Source: Opitutia bacterium (GTDB lineage Bacteria > Verrucomicrobiota > Verrucomicrobiia > Opitutales > UBA953). From it: a stretch of DNA of 7,500 nt. The notes below the pieces were generated by a model that had not been told where the DNA came from, searched no databases, and worked only from the letters and a program-made list of their open reading frames with translations. Location of the stretch: assembly GCA_947463395.1 (NCBI GenBank), contig CANHRV010000042.1, forward strand, positions 1 through 7,500. Reading direction: 5' to 3'. A program made the position numbers and the translations under genes. Shown here in pieces: positions 1 to 5,411 of the stretch (the stretch's first letter is position 1; each line of letters starts with the position of its first letter).

Positions 1-418
1 CATTCTCATGCACCGACGAAGAGAAGTTATCACGCAAGATTTCTGGGGCACTCTGATTCATGATTTAAAAGGCAGCGTCGCACTCGCACTTAAAGCTGGA
101 GTTAAACCAGAACAAATTTGGCTCGATCCAGGATTTGGATTTGGAAAAACACCGGCACAAAACCTGTGGCTCATTCGCCACCTAGAAAAAATTACGGCTT
201 TAGGTTTTCCTGTTTTATTAGGAACGAGTCGCAAATCGACCTTGGGCTTGGTTTTGCATGAAGCAGATCCACTCAAACGCGAGGAAGGCAACGAAGTCAC
301 CGCCACCTGGGGAATCGCCCAAGGTTGCTCCATGATTCGAGCTCACGATTTTCGTAGACTCAAAAAGGTCATTCAAATGGCCGACGCCCTTCGTCATAGC
401 CCAAATTGGCAGCCATAA
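1..418 (+). CDS. folP: Dihydropteroate synthase, C-terminal part (5' end outside window)
   Basis: Dihydropteroate synthase joins p-aminobenzoate to the pterin pyrophosphate to make dihydropteroate in cytoplasmic folate synthesis. The reading frame is already open at base 2 (Ile-Leu before the Met at base 8), and that Met-His matches the conserved LMH of the family, so the ATG at 8 is internal and the true start lies upstream. Counting from that Met, the phosphate/pterin-binding loop DPGFGFGKT is at 40-48, GTSRKS (usual family form G-L-S-R-K-S) at 72-77, and RAHD (usually RVHD) at 111-114, which is the C-terminal anion-binding Arg-x-His. The protein ends about 20 residues later, as is normal for the family. 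The stop TAA is at 416-418. The gene points toward a tRNA gene on the other strand. No damage is visible in the part shown. Confidence 0.95.
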   Translation, partial: ILMHRRREVITQDFWGTLIHDLKGSVALALKAGVKPEQIWLDPGFGFGKTPAQNLWLIRHLEKITALGFPVLLGTSRKSTLGLVLHEADPLKREEGNEVTATWGIAQGCSMIRAHDFRRLKKVIQMADALRHSPNWQP

Positions 419-426
419 AAATTGCG

Positions 427-440
427 TTACCCCGTGGGGT
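427..440 (-). terminator. Weak hairpin downstream of tRNA-Thr, possible terminator
   Basis: Just past the tRNA 3' end, read on the minus strand, ACCC-CACG-GGGT can fold into a short hairpin, and a run of five T follows after about seven bases. The stem is only 4-5 bp and the T run is not directly attached, so this is a poor match to an intrinsic terminator. It also lies in the short gap between the convergent folP and tRNA genes. Confidence 0.2.
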
Positions 441-515
441 GGAGCCAGCAGTCGGACTTGAACCGACAACCTGCCGCTTACAAGGCGGCTGCTCTGCCAA
501 TTGAGCTATGCTGGC
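440..515 (-). tRNA. tRNA-Thr (anticodon UGU)
   Basis: The minus strand folds into a complete 76-nt cloverleaf. The acceptor stem is a perfect 7 bp (GCCAGCA with TGCTGGC), the D stem is GCTC/GAGC, the anticodon stem is GCCGC/GCGGC with loop CTTGTAA, the variable loop has 5 nt (AGGTT), and the T arm is GTCGG-TTCAAGT-CCGAC. The anticodon TGT (plus-strand bases 480-482) reads ACA and, by wobble, other threonine codons. The discriminator base is U and the 3' CCA is encoded in the gene at 440-442. The gene stands alone here, with a promoter-like element about 17 bases upstream. Confidence 0.98.
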
Positions 516-531
516 AAACCCTCGAATAATC

Positions 532-560
532 ACTCTTTTCAGCCCATCGGTCCGTGTCAA
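532..560 (-). promoter_or_regulatory. Sigma-70-type promoter for tRNA-Thr
   Basis: On the minus strand a perfect -35 box TTGACA (plus bases 555-560) is followed, after a 17-nt spacer, by AAGAGT (532-537), a weak -10 with three of six consensus bases. Transcription would begin near base 525, about ten bases before the mature tRNA 5' end at 515, which is a sensible leader length. The perfect -35 and the correct spacing are the main support; the poor -10 keeps this uncertain. Confidence 0.5.
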
Positions 561-603
561 CCCATTGCCATCGCTCTTTTAGGGGTTGAACCTCGAGTTT
601 AAA

Positions 604-632
604 TTGGCGAGAAAGTGACACAGCCTTAATAA
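604..632 (+). promoter_or_regulatory. Possible promoter of the PEGA lipoprotein gene
   Basis: TTGGCG (604-609), a 17-nt spacer and TAATAA (627-632) lie directly before the ATG at 641. If this is the promoter, transcription would begin about 1-3 bases before the start codon, giving an almost leaderless mRNA, which fits the absence of a Shine-Dalgarno sequence. The -10 matches consensus at only three positions, so chance is a real alternative. Confidence 0.22.
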
Positions 633-640
633 AACTCCCC

Positions 641-1879
641 ATGCGTTTTACTATCCCTCTTTTTGCGATTGGTCTCGGCTTAGTCGGTTGCTCATCCTTA
701 GAAGACAGCGAAGTTCGCCAACAAACCATCGCCGTCAGTTCACAGCCGACGGGAGCAGCGATTCGTATCGACGGTGAAGCCGTCGGACGTACCCCAACAA
801 CCATCACTCTAAGCACGGATCAAGATTATGAATTAACCGTGGGCAAGGGAGGCTTCAAACCTGTCATCGCCACCCTCAAGCCAAAGCTTCGCAATAAACC
901 CGATGGTAAAACCGAATACGGTTTCCCTGAAAAAATTAAAGTAACTCTGACGAAATTACCAGGGTCTGACGAAGTCGATGTTCCCAAAGAATCGAAAGAC
1001 GAATTTGAATCGCTCGTTAATAAAGCCAATCCACCACCCGAAGGTCTCTCGAATAAAGCACACAATTCTCCCGAATCTCTCGAAGAGAACGTCGCTGAAA
1101 TGCGTTCCGCTGTAGCCCAGGTCAAAGAGCAGGAACATGCACGCAGTCGAGAAGCAAACCGCAAATTAGAAGAGCTTGAAAAATCTTTAGCTAATAATCC
1201 TAACGCTGAACAAATTGCCGCCCTGCAAGCCTCGATTGAGGCTCAAAAGAAAGCCAATGAACAAGCACGTAAGAACTCTGAAGAGCTCATCAATACTCTT
1301 ACAGAACGAAACGAAAAATTAAACAAACTTAGTAAGAAAGCCTCGAACCCACAAAACACTGAAGACCGCGAGGAAGCCGAAAAGCTCTATGCGGAAACAA
1401 AAGAAATCGTAGAAAAGGCTGTGGCTGAAATCAGAGAAAAGACGGCTGAAGCCATTTCTGCCCAAAGAGCTGCCCAAAGTGCCAATGCCGAACTACAGGA
1501 AAACACCTCGGCCCTACTAAAAACACTGCAAGAGTATAAAGAGGAAGTGGCTCGTCAAAAAACCATCTCGACCGCCAATGTAAAAGCTAAGGCCCCTGTG
1601 TCGGAAGAGGAAGAAGACCGCGAAGAGGCTGAACGAATCTACGCCGAAGCTAAAAAAGCCGCACGCAAAACCGATACAGCAGAGTCTAGCGAAATTGAGG
1701 AAAAACTCGCCAAGGCCCAAGCAGAAGCCTCCGCAGCAAAGGCTGAAGCGAAACGTCGTATTTACGCCGAATTCAATAGTCGCGTCGCTCTTCTCGAAAA
1801 CCGCCAGCGCTATGGCGATATTTCCGAAGAGGAATTTAAAGAGCAATTGGCTAATTTGCGAAAAGAGTTAGATCAGTAA
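641..1879 (+). CDS. PEGA-domain lipoprotein with long charged helical region
   Basis: Probable lipid-anchored envelope protein of 412 residues; specific function unknown. Residues 1-17 form a short lipoprotein signal peptide (one Arg, hydrophobic core, lipobox LVGC) with Cys17 as the lipidation site; Ser18 gives no inner-membrane retention signal of the Asp+2 type. Residues about 29-75 match the PEGA domain pattern (SSQPTGAAIRIDG, then GRTPTT, then a GGF near 70-72), a small beta domain seen in surface and peptidoglycan-associated proteins. From about 145 to 412 the chain is rich in Glu, Lys, Ala and Gln, and is expected to be helical or coiled coil. A 14-residue block recurs (241-254 and 325-338), and RRIYAEF at 372-378 may be a third echo. 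The last 30 residues, with YGDISEEEF, resemble a SHOCT-like helical hairpin (weak). There is no Shine-Dalgarno; the lipobox position supports this start. A strong terminator follows, so it is likely monocistronic. A cell-wall linking or envelope-scaffold role is inference only. Confidence 0.87.
   Translation: MRFTIPLFAIGLGLVGCSSLEDSEVRQQTIAVSSQPTGAAIRIDGEAVGRTPTTITLSTDQDYELTVGKGGFKPVIATLKPKLRNKPDGKTEYGFPEKIKVTLTKLPGSDEVDVPKESKDEFESLVNKANPPPEGLSNKAHNSPESLEENVAEMRSAVAQVKEQEHARSREANRKLEELEKSLANNPNAEQIAALQASIEAQKKANEQARKNSEELINTLTERNEKLNKLSKKASNPQNTEDREEAEKLYAETKEIVEKAVAEIREKTAEAISAQRAAQSANAELQENTSALLKTLQEYKEEVARQKTISTANVKAKAPVSEEEEDREEAERIYAEAKKAARKTDTAESSEIEEKLAKAQAEASAAKAEAKRRIYAEFNSRVALLENRQRYGDISEEEFKEQLANLRKELDQ
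1361..1654 (+). repeat. Internal direct repeat in the lipoprotein gene
   Basis: Two copies of a 42-base unit lie at 1361-1402 and 1613-1654. They encode EDREEAEKLYAETK and EDREEAERIYAEAK, identical at 11 of 14 residues, but the DNA differs at about 12 of 42 bases, mostly at third positions. The duplication is therefore old and kept at the protein level. The copies are 84 codons apart. Confidence 0.75.
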
Positions 1880-1900
1880 AAACGTTCTTTTCATAAAAGA

Positions 1901-1929
1901 AAAAGCCCAGCAACAAACTGGGCTTTTTT
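1901..1929 (+). terminator. Strong intrinsic terminator after the lipoprotein gene
   Basis: A perfect 10-bp stem (AAAAGCCCAG with CTGGGCTTTT) encloses a 7-nt loop (CAACAAA) and runs into six T (1924-1929). It begins 21 bases after the lipoprotein stop codon and ends 35 bases before gcvT, so it separates the two transcription units. Because the A-rich 5' arm gives T-rich sequence on the other strand, it could also work in reverse, but no minus-strand gene ends here. Confidence 0.92.
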
Positions 1930-1945
1930 GTTGGAACCTACAACA

Positions 1946-1952
1946 AAGGTGA
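1946..1952 (+). promoter_or_regulatory. Candidate ribosome binding site of gcvT
   Basis: AAGGTGA matches the 3' part of the Shine-Dalgarno consensus but lies 12 bases before the ATG, somewhat far. A second purine stretch, GAGG at 1959-1962, is only two bases from the ATG and too close. The AAGGT pairs with ACCTT at 1954-1958 across a 3-nt loop, so the site could be partly masked in the mRNA. Only 35 bases separate the upstream terminator from gcvT, leaving no room for a glycine riboswitch. Confidence 0.35.
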
Positions 1953-1964
1953 CACCTTGAGGCT

Positions 1965-3056
1965 ATGTCTGAAACGCTACAGCGCACCCCTCTTTACGAC
2001 CTCCATGTCGAACTTGGCGCACGCTTAGTTCCTTTCGCGGGTTGGGAAATGCCCGTTCAATATTCGGGCATCATCGAAGAGCATCTCGCTGTAAGACGTG
2101 CCGCGGGCTTGTTTGACGTCTCCCACATGGGAGAAGTTCGAGTACGCGGTCGCGATGCTGCCGCTTTCTTGGATCGTTTGATGACCAATGAAATGTCCAC
2201 CATCAAACCTGGTTCGGCTCGCTACACCGTGATGTGTCAACCCGATGGTGGCTGCGTGGATGATTTAATTATCTACCGTTTTTCCGAAAACGAATTTTTC
2301 ATCTGTCTCAATGCCTCAAATGCTGCGAAAGACATTCAATGGCTTCGCGACCACGTCGGTACGGCAAAAGTTGAAATCATCGATGAATGCAAACTTTGGG
2401 CTCAACTCGCATTACAAGGTCCATTCGCTGAAAAAATTCTGGGACTCGTCACCGCCCTCCCCCTCGCCTCCATTAAACGCTTCGGCTTTTTAGTCGGTGA
2501 AGTTGCGGGTGCCTCAGGTTGCGTTGTCTCGCGCACTGGCTATACGGGCTCTGCAGGCTTCGAAATCTACCTTCCTGCCGCCTCGGGCATTCCAGTCGCT
2601 CGTGCACTACTCACCGCTGGCAAAGCCCATGGACTGATTCCTGTCGGCCTCGGAGCTCGGGACTCGCTTCGCCTCGAAGCAAATTACCCGCTCTACGGTC
2701 ATGAAATTTCTGAACGAATCTCCCCCATCCAAGCAGGCCTCGGTTGGACAGTGAAATTCAACAAAGAACAGTTTATCGGGCGCGAAGCACTGCGCCGCCA
2801 AGCCGAAGGCGGACCCTCTTCCTCGGTTATCCTGTTTTCTCTCAATGATCGACGGATTGCCCGACAAGGGGCCACGGTCTATGCAGGCGAAACACCTGTC
2901 GGCGAAGTGCTTTCTGGCACCTTTTCACCGACAATGAACAAACCCATCGGTACCGCCCTCGTCGCCGCCGGATATGTAAATTCTGAACAATTAACCGTCG
3001 ACATCCGAGGAACTCGTCTACCATTAAGCATCTCCGTCATTCCCTTCGTTAAATAA
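1965..3056 (+). CDS. gcvT: Aminomethyltransferase, glycine cleavage system T protein
   Basis: GcvT takes the aminomethyl group from lipoylated GcvH, passes the one-carbon unit to tetrahydrofolate to form 5,10-methylene-THF, and releases ammonia. At 363 residues it has the usual length. The order of motifs is typical: FAGWEMPVQY at 24-33, FDVSHMGEV at 50-58, the Asp pair VDDLI at 98-102 that holds the family's catalytic aspartate, the folate-pocket Asn in NASN (117-120), RTGYTGSAGFEIY at 190-202, ARDSLRLEANYPLYGHE at 231-247, and the C-terminal barrel signature GEVLSGTFSPTMNKPIG at 313-329. The ATG at 1965 gives the expected N terminus (TPLYDLH at 8-14). It opens a plus-strand run with gcvH 14 bases downstream. 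gcvP (glycine decarboxylase) is not in this window. Confidence 0.98.
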   Translation: MSETLQRTPLYDLHVELGARLVPFAGWEMPVQYSGIIEEHLAVRRAAGLFDVSHMGEVRVRGRDAAAFLDRLMTNEMSTIKPGSARYTVMCQPDGGCVDDLIIYRFSENEFFICLNASNAAKDIQWLRDHVGTAKVEIIDECKLWAQLALQGPFAEKILGLVTALPLASIKRFGFLVGEVAGASGCVVSRTGYTGSAGFEIYLPAASGIPVARALLTAGKAHGLIPVGLGARDSLRLEANYPLYGHEISERISPIQAGLGWTVKFNKEQFIGREALRRQAEGGPSSSVILFSLNDRRIARQGATVYAGETPVGEVLSGTFSPTMNKPIGTALVAAGYVNSEQLTVDIRGTRLPLSISVIPFVK

Positions 3057-3070
3057 TACCTACAACACCC

Positions 3071-3451
3071 ATGAGCCAAGTTCCCGCCACTTTGCGATAC
3101 ACCAAAGACCATGAATGGGTAAGACAGGAATCTGATGGCACAGTGACAATCGGCATCACTGATCATGCTCAAGCGGCTTTGGGCGATGTAACTTTTATCG
3201 ACCTGCCCAAAGCAGGAAAAAGTTTCCAGTCGGGTGAAGTTTTTGGAACGGTCGAATCAGTCAAAGCTGCATCGGATCTTTACTGCCCGATTGCAGGAGA
3301 AGTCATCGAGTCGAATCCCACGCTGAATGATAGCCCTGATTTAGTGAACCGCGAACCCTATGGCGGTGCATGGATGATTCGAATTAAGCCAAAAAATCCT
3401 GCCGAAGTTAGTCAGCTCCTCGACGCCGCTGCCTACTCGGCGACCCTCTAG
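3071..3451 (+). CDS. gcvH: Glycine cleavage system H protein (lipoyl carrier)
   Basis: GcvH carries the aminomethyl intermediate on a lipoyl-lysine arm between GcvP and GcvT, then to dihydrolipoamide dehydrogenase. Its 126 residues are the normal length. The family start RYTKDHEWV is at 9-17, the lipoylation loop ESVKAASD is at 62-69 with Lys65 as the modified residue, and the SNPTLNDSPDLVN and GGAWMIRI segments (about 85-105) are standard. No Shine-Dalgarno is visible in the 14 bases between gcvT and this ATG, so translation may be coupled to gcvT or SD-independent. The same chain could also serve in lipoate handling, but full motif conservation next to gcvT makes the glycine-cleavage role much more likely. 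Confidence 0.98.
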   Translation: MSQVPATLRYTKDHEWVRQESDGTVTIGITDHAQAALGDVTFIDLPKAGKSFQSGEVFGTVESVKAASDLYCPIAGEVIESNPTLNDSPDLVNREPYGGAWMIRIKPKNPAEVSQLLDAAAYSATL

Positions 3452-3466
3452 GAGTCTTTTAGGTCA

Positions 3467-3484
3467 CGGGCACTCTTGCCCTTT
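3467..3484 (+). terminator. Small hairpin between gcvH and thiH
   Basis: GGGCA-CTCT-TGCCC (3468-3481) forms a 5-bp GC-rich stem with a 4-nt loop, followed by only three T. It lies in the 59-nt gap between gcvH and thiH. It is too weak to call a full terminator; it could cause partial termination or mark an mRNA processing site, lowering thiH-rsmE expression relative to gcvTH. Confidence 0.3.
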
Positions 3485-3510
3485 GACGAGGAAGGATTAT
3501 TGTTAACTCA

Positions 3511-4650
3511 ATGTCTTTCGCTGAAGTTCATGCCTCCCGCCCGTGGGATGAAGTCCTGCATTCCATTCAGGCAAAAACGGCCATCGACGTTCAAAGAGCA
3601 CTCAGCCGTGCCGAGAACGGACAATGTGACCTAGAGGATTTCCAGGCGCTCATTTCTCCAGCCGCCGCGCCTTACCTCGAAACCCTCGCTCGTCTTAGCC
3701 AAGAAAAAACCCTGCGTCGATTTGGGCGCACCATCCAACTCTTCGCCCCAGCTTATCTCTCGAACGAATGTCAAAACGTCTGCACCTATTGTGGATTTTC
3801 TGCAGGCAATAAAATGGCCCGTCGCACCCTAAATCCGGCTGAAATTTTACGCGAAGCGGGTGCCCTTAAAAAACTCGGCTTCGAACACATTCTTCTTCTC
3901 ACAGGAGAATCAAATAAAATCGCCCTTCCTTATTTCACTGCCGCCCTCGATTTACTTCGTCCACACTTCTCCTCGCTATCGATGGAAGTACAGCCACTGG
4001 AAACCGATGAATATTTGGAATTACGGAAGCATGGTTTAAATGCGGTTTTTGTTTATCAAGAAACTTATCACAAAGAAACCTACCAACAGCATCACCCCAA
4101 AGGTCGAAAATCAGATTTTGCTTGGCGGCTCGATGCCCCCGATCGTATCGGCCAAGCGGGAGTTCATAAAATCGGCTTAGGCGCACTCTTTGGTTTAGAG
4201 GATTGGCGAACCGAGTGCTTCTTTACCGCCCTTCATTTACAATGGCTGGAGCGCAAGCATTGGCGCAGTCGATTTAGCGTCTCCTTTCCGCGCTTACGTC
4301 CGCACGAAGGAAATTTAAGTCCTAAGGTGGAAATGACGGATCGCGATTTAGTGCAGGCAATCTGCGCCTTCCGAATTTTTAATGGAGAACTCGAACTCAC
4401 CCTGAGCACGCGAGAAAGCCCCGCCTTCCGAGACCACGCTTTTAAGTGCGGCATCACAACGATGAGTGCGGGTTCACGGACAAATCCTGGAGGTTATGCA
4501 GAAGGGAAAGAAGCCTCGCTAGAACAATTTGCCATCGAAGACGAACGCTCGCCTGAAGAAATCACCGCCATGCTTCGATCGGCTGGCTACGAAACGGTTT
4601 GGAAAGATTGGGATCTTTCTTACGACCAACCCACTGCTTCTGTTTTATGA
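3511..4650 (+). CDS. thiH: 2-iminoacetate synthase ThiH (radical SAM tyrosine lyase)
   Basis: ThiH uses a 4Fe-4S cluster and S-adenosylmethionine to cleave tyrosine into p-cresol and dehydroglycine, which ThiG uses to build the thiamine thiazole in oxygen-poor or anaerobic-type pathways. The radical-SAM motif CxxxCxxC is CQNVCTYC with Cys87, Cys91 and Cys94. ThiH-specific blocks follow: GFSAGNKMARRTL (95-107), LGFEHILLLTGE (122-133), MEVQPLETDEY (158-168), VYQETYHKETY (181-191), IGLGALFGLEDWR (221-233), SVSFPRLRPHEG (256-267), LSTRESPAFRD (298-308), the PGGYAEG segment (326-332) and the terminal WKDWD (364-368). The 379-residue length fits ThiH rather than longer HydG. A purine-rich stretch GAGGAAGGA (3488-3496) lies 14 bases before the ATG, a long spacing. 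Its stop overlaps the rsmE start. No other thiamine gene is nearby. Confidence 0.96.
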   Translation: MSFAEVHASRPWDEVLHSIQAKTAIDVQRALSRAENGQCDLEDFQALISPAAAPYLETLARLSQEKTLRRFGRTIQLFAPAYLSNECQNVCTYCGFSAGNKMARRTLNPAEILREAGALKKLGFEHILLLTGESNKIALPYFTAALDLLRPHFSSLSMEVQPLETDEYLELRKHGLNAVFVYQETYHKETYQQHHPKGRKSDFAWRLDAPDRIGQAGVHKIGLGALFGLEDWRTECFFTALHLQWLERKHWRSRFSVSFPRLRPHEGNLSPKVEMTDRDLVQAICAFRIFNGELELTLSTRESPAFRDHAFKCGITTMSAGSRTNPGGYAEGKEASLEQFAIEDERSPEEITAMLRSAGYETVWKDWDLSYDQPTASVL

Positions 4651-5396
4651 GTCCACAACGCGCCTGGTTAGAACCTGCACAAGCAAAGCAATGCACCACC
4701 GGCGCCCAAGTTAAACTTTCTCCCGAAGAAAGTGCTCACGTGGTACGCAGTCAACGAGCACGCCGAGGAGATGTATTAATTTTAATCGATGGCGAAGGGC
4801 TACTCGCTGAAGGAAAACTTATCACCGCCGATGGCAGCGGTGCGATTGTCGAGGTCGTTCGCACGCGCACTTCTCCGCGTCCCTCGCCCGAAATCCATAT
4901 CGCCCAAGGCATGCCGAAAGGCGGGACGATGGATGATTTAGTGCGCAATGTCTGCGAGGCTGGCGTCAATGTCGTCATCCCCCTAGAAACCGCTCGCTGT
5001 GAACTCAAATTAGATGAAGACCGTAAACAGTCCAAGATGATCCGCTGGCATCAACAAGCGGTCGAGGCCTGCAAACAATCAGGCAACCCTTGGTTGGCGC
5101 ACATCGAATCGCCTTGGCGTTTTTCGGAGTGGATTGAAAAACTTCCCCCGCGAGCCGAGAAAGAAATCCGCCTACTCGGCTCTTTAGATTTCGACGCTGT
5201 TTCGATTCGCGATTTATCTTTAAAGGCTTCCGAAAAGATTATTTGGCTCATCGGCCCCGAAGGTGATTTAACTTTGGCGGAACAAGAGGCCGCTAGAGTA
5301 GCGGGTTTTATCCCCGTCTCCCTCGGTCCAACCGTGCTTCGTGCCGAGAATGCAGCCCTCGCCTGTGTGGCGATTACGCGGGCACTGGCTAATTAA
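4647..5396 (+). CDS. rsmE: 16S rRNA (uracil-1498-N3) methyltransferase RsmE
   Basis: RsmE is a SPOUT-class, SAM-dependent enzyme that methylates U1498 of 16S rRNA in the assembled 30S subunit. The start is placed at the ATG overlapping the thiH stop (ATGA, 4647-4650); this gives 249 residues, the usual length, whereas an ATG at 4599 would force a 52-base overlap and add residues unlike the family. An N-terminal PUA-like region (24-50, LSPEESAHVVRSQRARRGD) precedes the knot domain with QGMPKGGTMDDLVRNVCEAGV (87-107), RWHQQAVEACKQSG (133-146), IGPEGDLTLAEQ (202-213) and SLGPTVLRAENAALA (225-239). Two changes stand out: the usual GPEGGFS is GPEGDLT and the usual LR-T-E-T-A is LRAENA. Both are in the cofactor-binding trefoil knot, but the rest is intact, so activity is still expected. 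No Shine-Dalgarno is seen, consistent with coupling to thiH. Confidence 0.96.
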   Translation: MSPQRAWLEPAQAKQCTTGAQVKLSPEESAHVVRSQRARRGDVLILIDGEGLLAEGKLITADGSGAIVEVVRTRTSPRPSPEIHIAQGMPKGGTMDDLVRNVCEAGVNVVIPLETARCELKLDEDRKQSKMIRWHQQAVEACKQSGNPWLAHIESPWRFSEWIEKLPPRAEKEIRLLGSLDFDAVSIRDLSLKASEKIIWLIGPEGDLTLAEQEAARVAGFIPVSLGPTVLRAENAALACVAITRALAN

Positions 5397-5411
5397 ATGA
5401 ACCCCCTTACC

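Noticed and set aside
478..816. 112-codon minus-strand open frame
   Set aside because: It runs through the tRNA gene and the lipoprotein signal peptide, and has no recognisable family; it is a by-product of overlapping sequence.
826..1164. 112-codon minus-strand open frame inside the lipoprotein gene
   Set aside because: It lies wholly within a well-supported gene in the opposite direction and reflects its biased base composition.
1880..1964. Possible glycine riboswitch before gcvT
   Set aside because: Of the 85 bases most are taken by a strong terminator belonging to the upstream gene; the remaining 35 bases are far too short for a glycine aptamer.
3499..3510. Alternative start for thiH closer to the purine-rich stretch
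   Set aside because: In-frame codons there are ATT and GTT; the TTG at 3500 is out of frame. The ATG at 3511 remains the best choice.
4599..4646. Upstream ATG that would lengthen rsmE by 16 residues
   Set aside because: It would overlap thiH by 52 bases and the added residues do not resemble RsmE; the ATGA junction at 4647 gives the normal length.
3511..4650. HydG (hydrogenase maturation tyrosine lyase) instead of ThiH
   Set aside because: The length of 379 residues and the terminal WKDWD block fit ThiH; HydG is longer with an extra C-terminal cluster-binding region.
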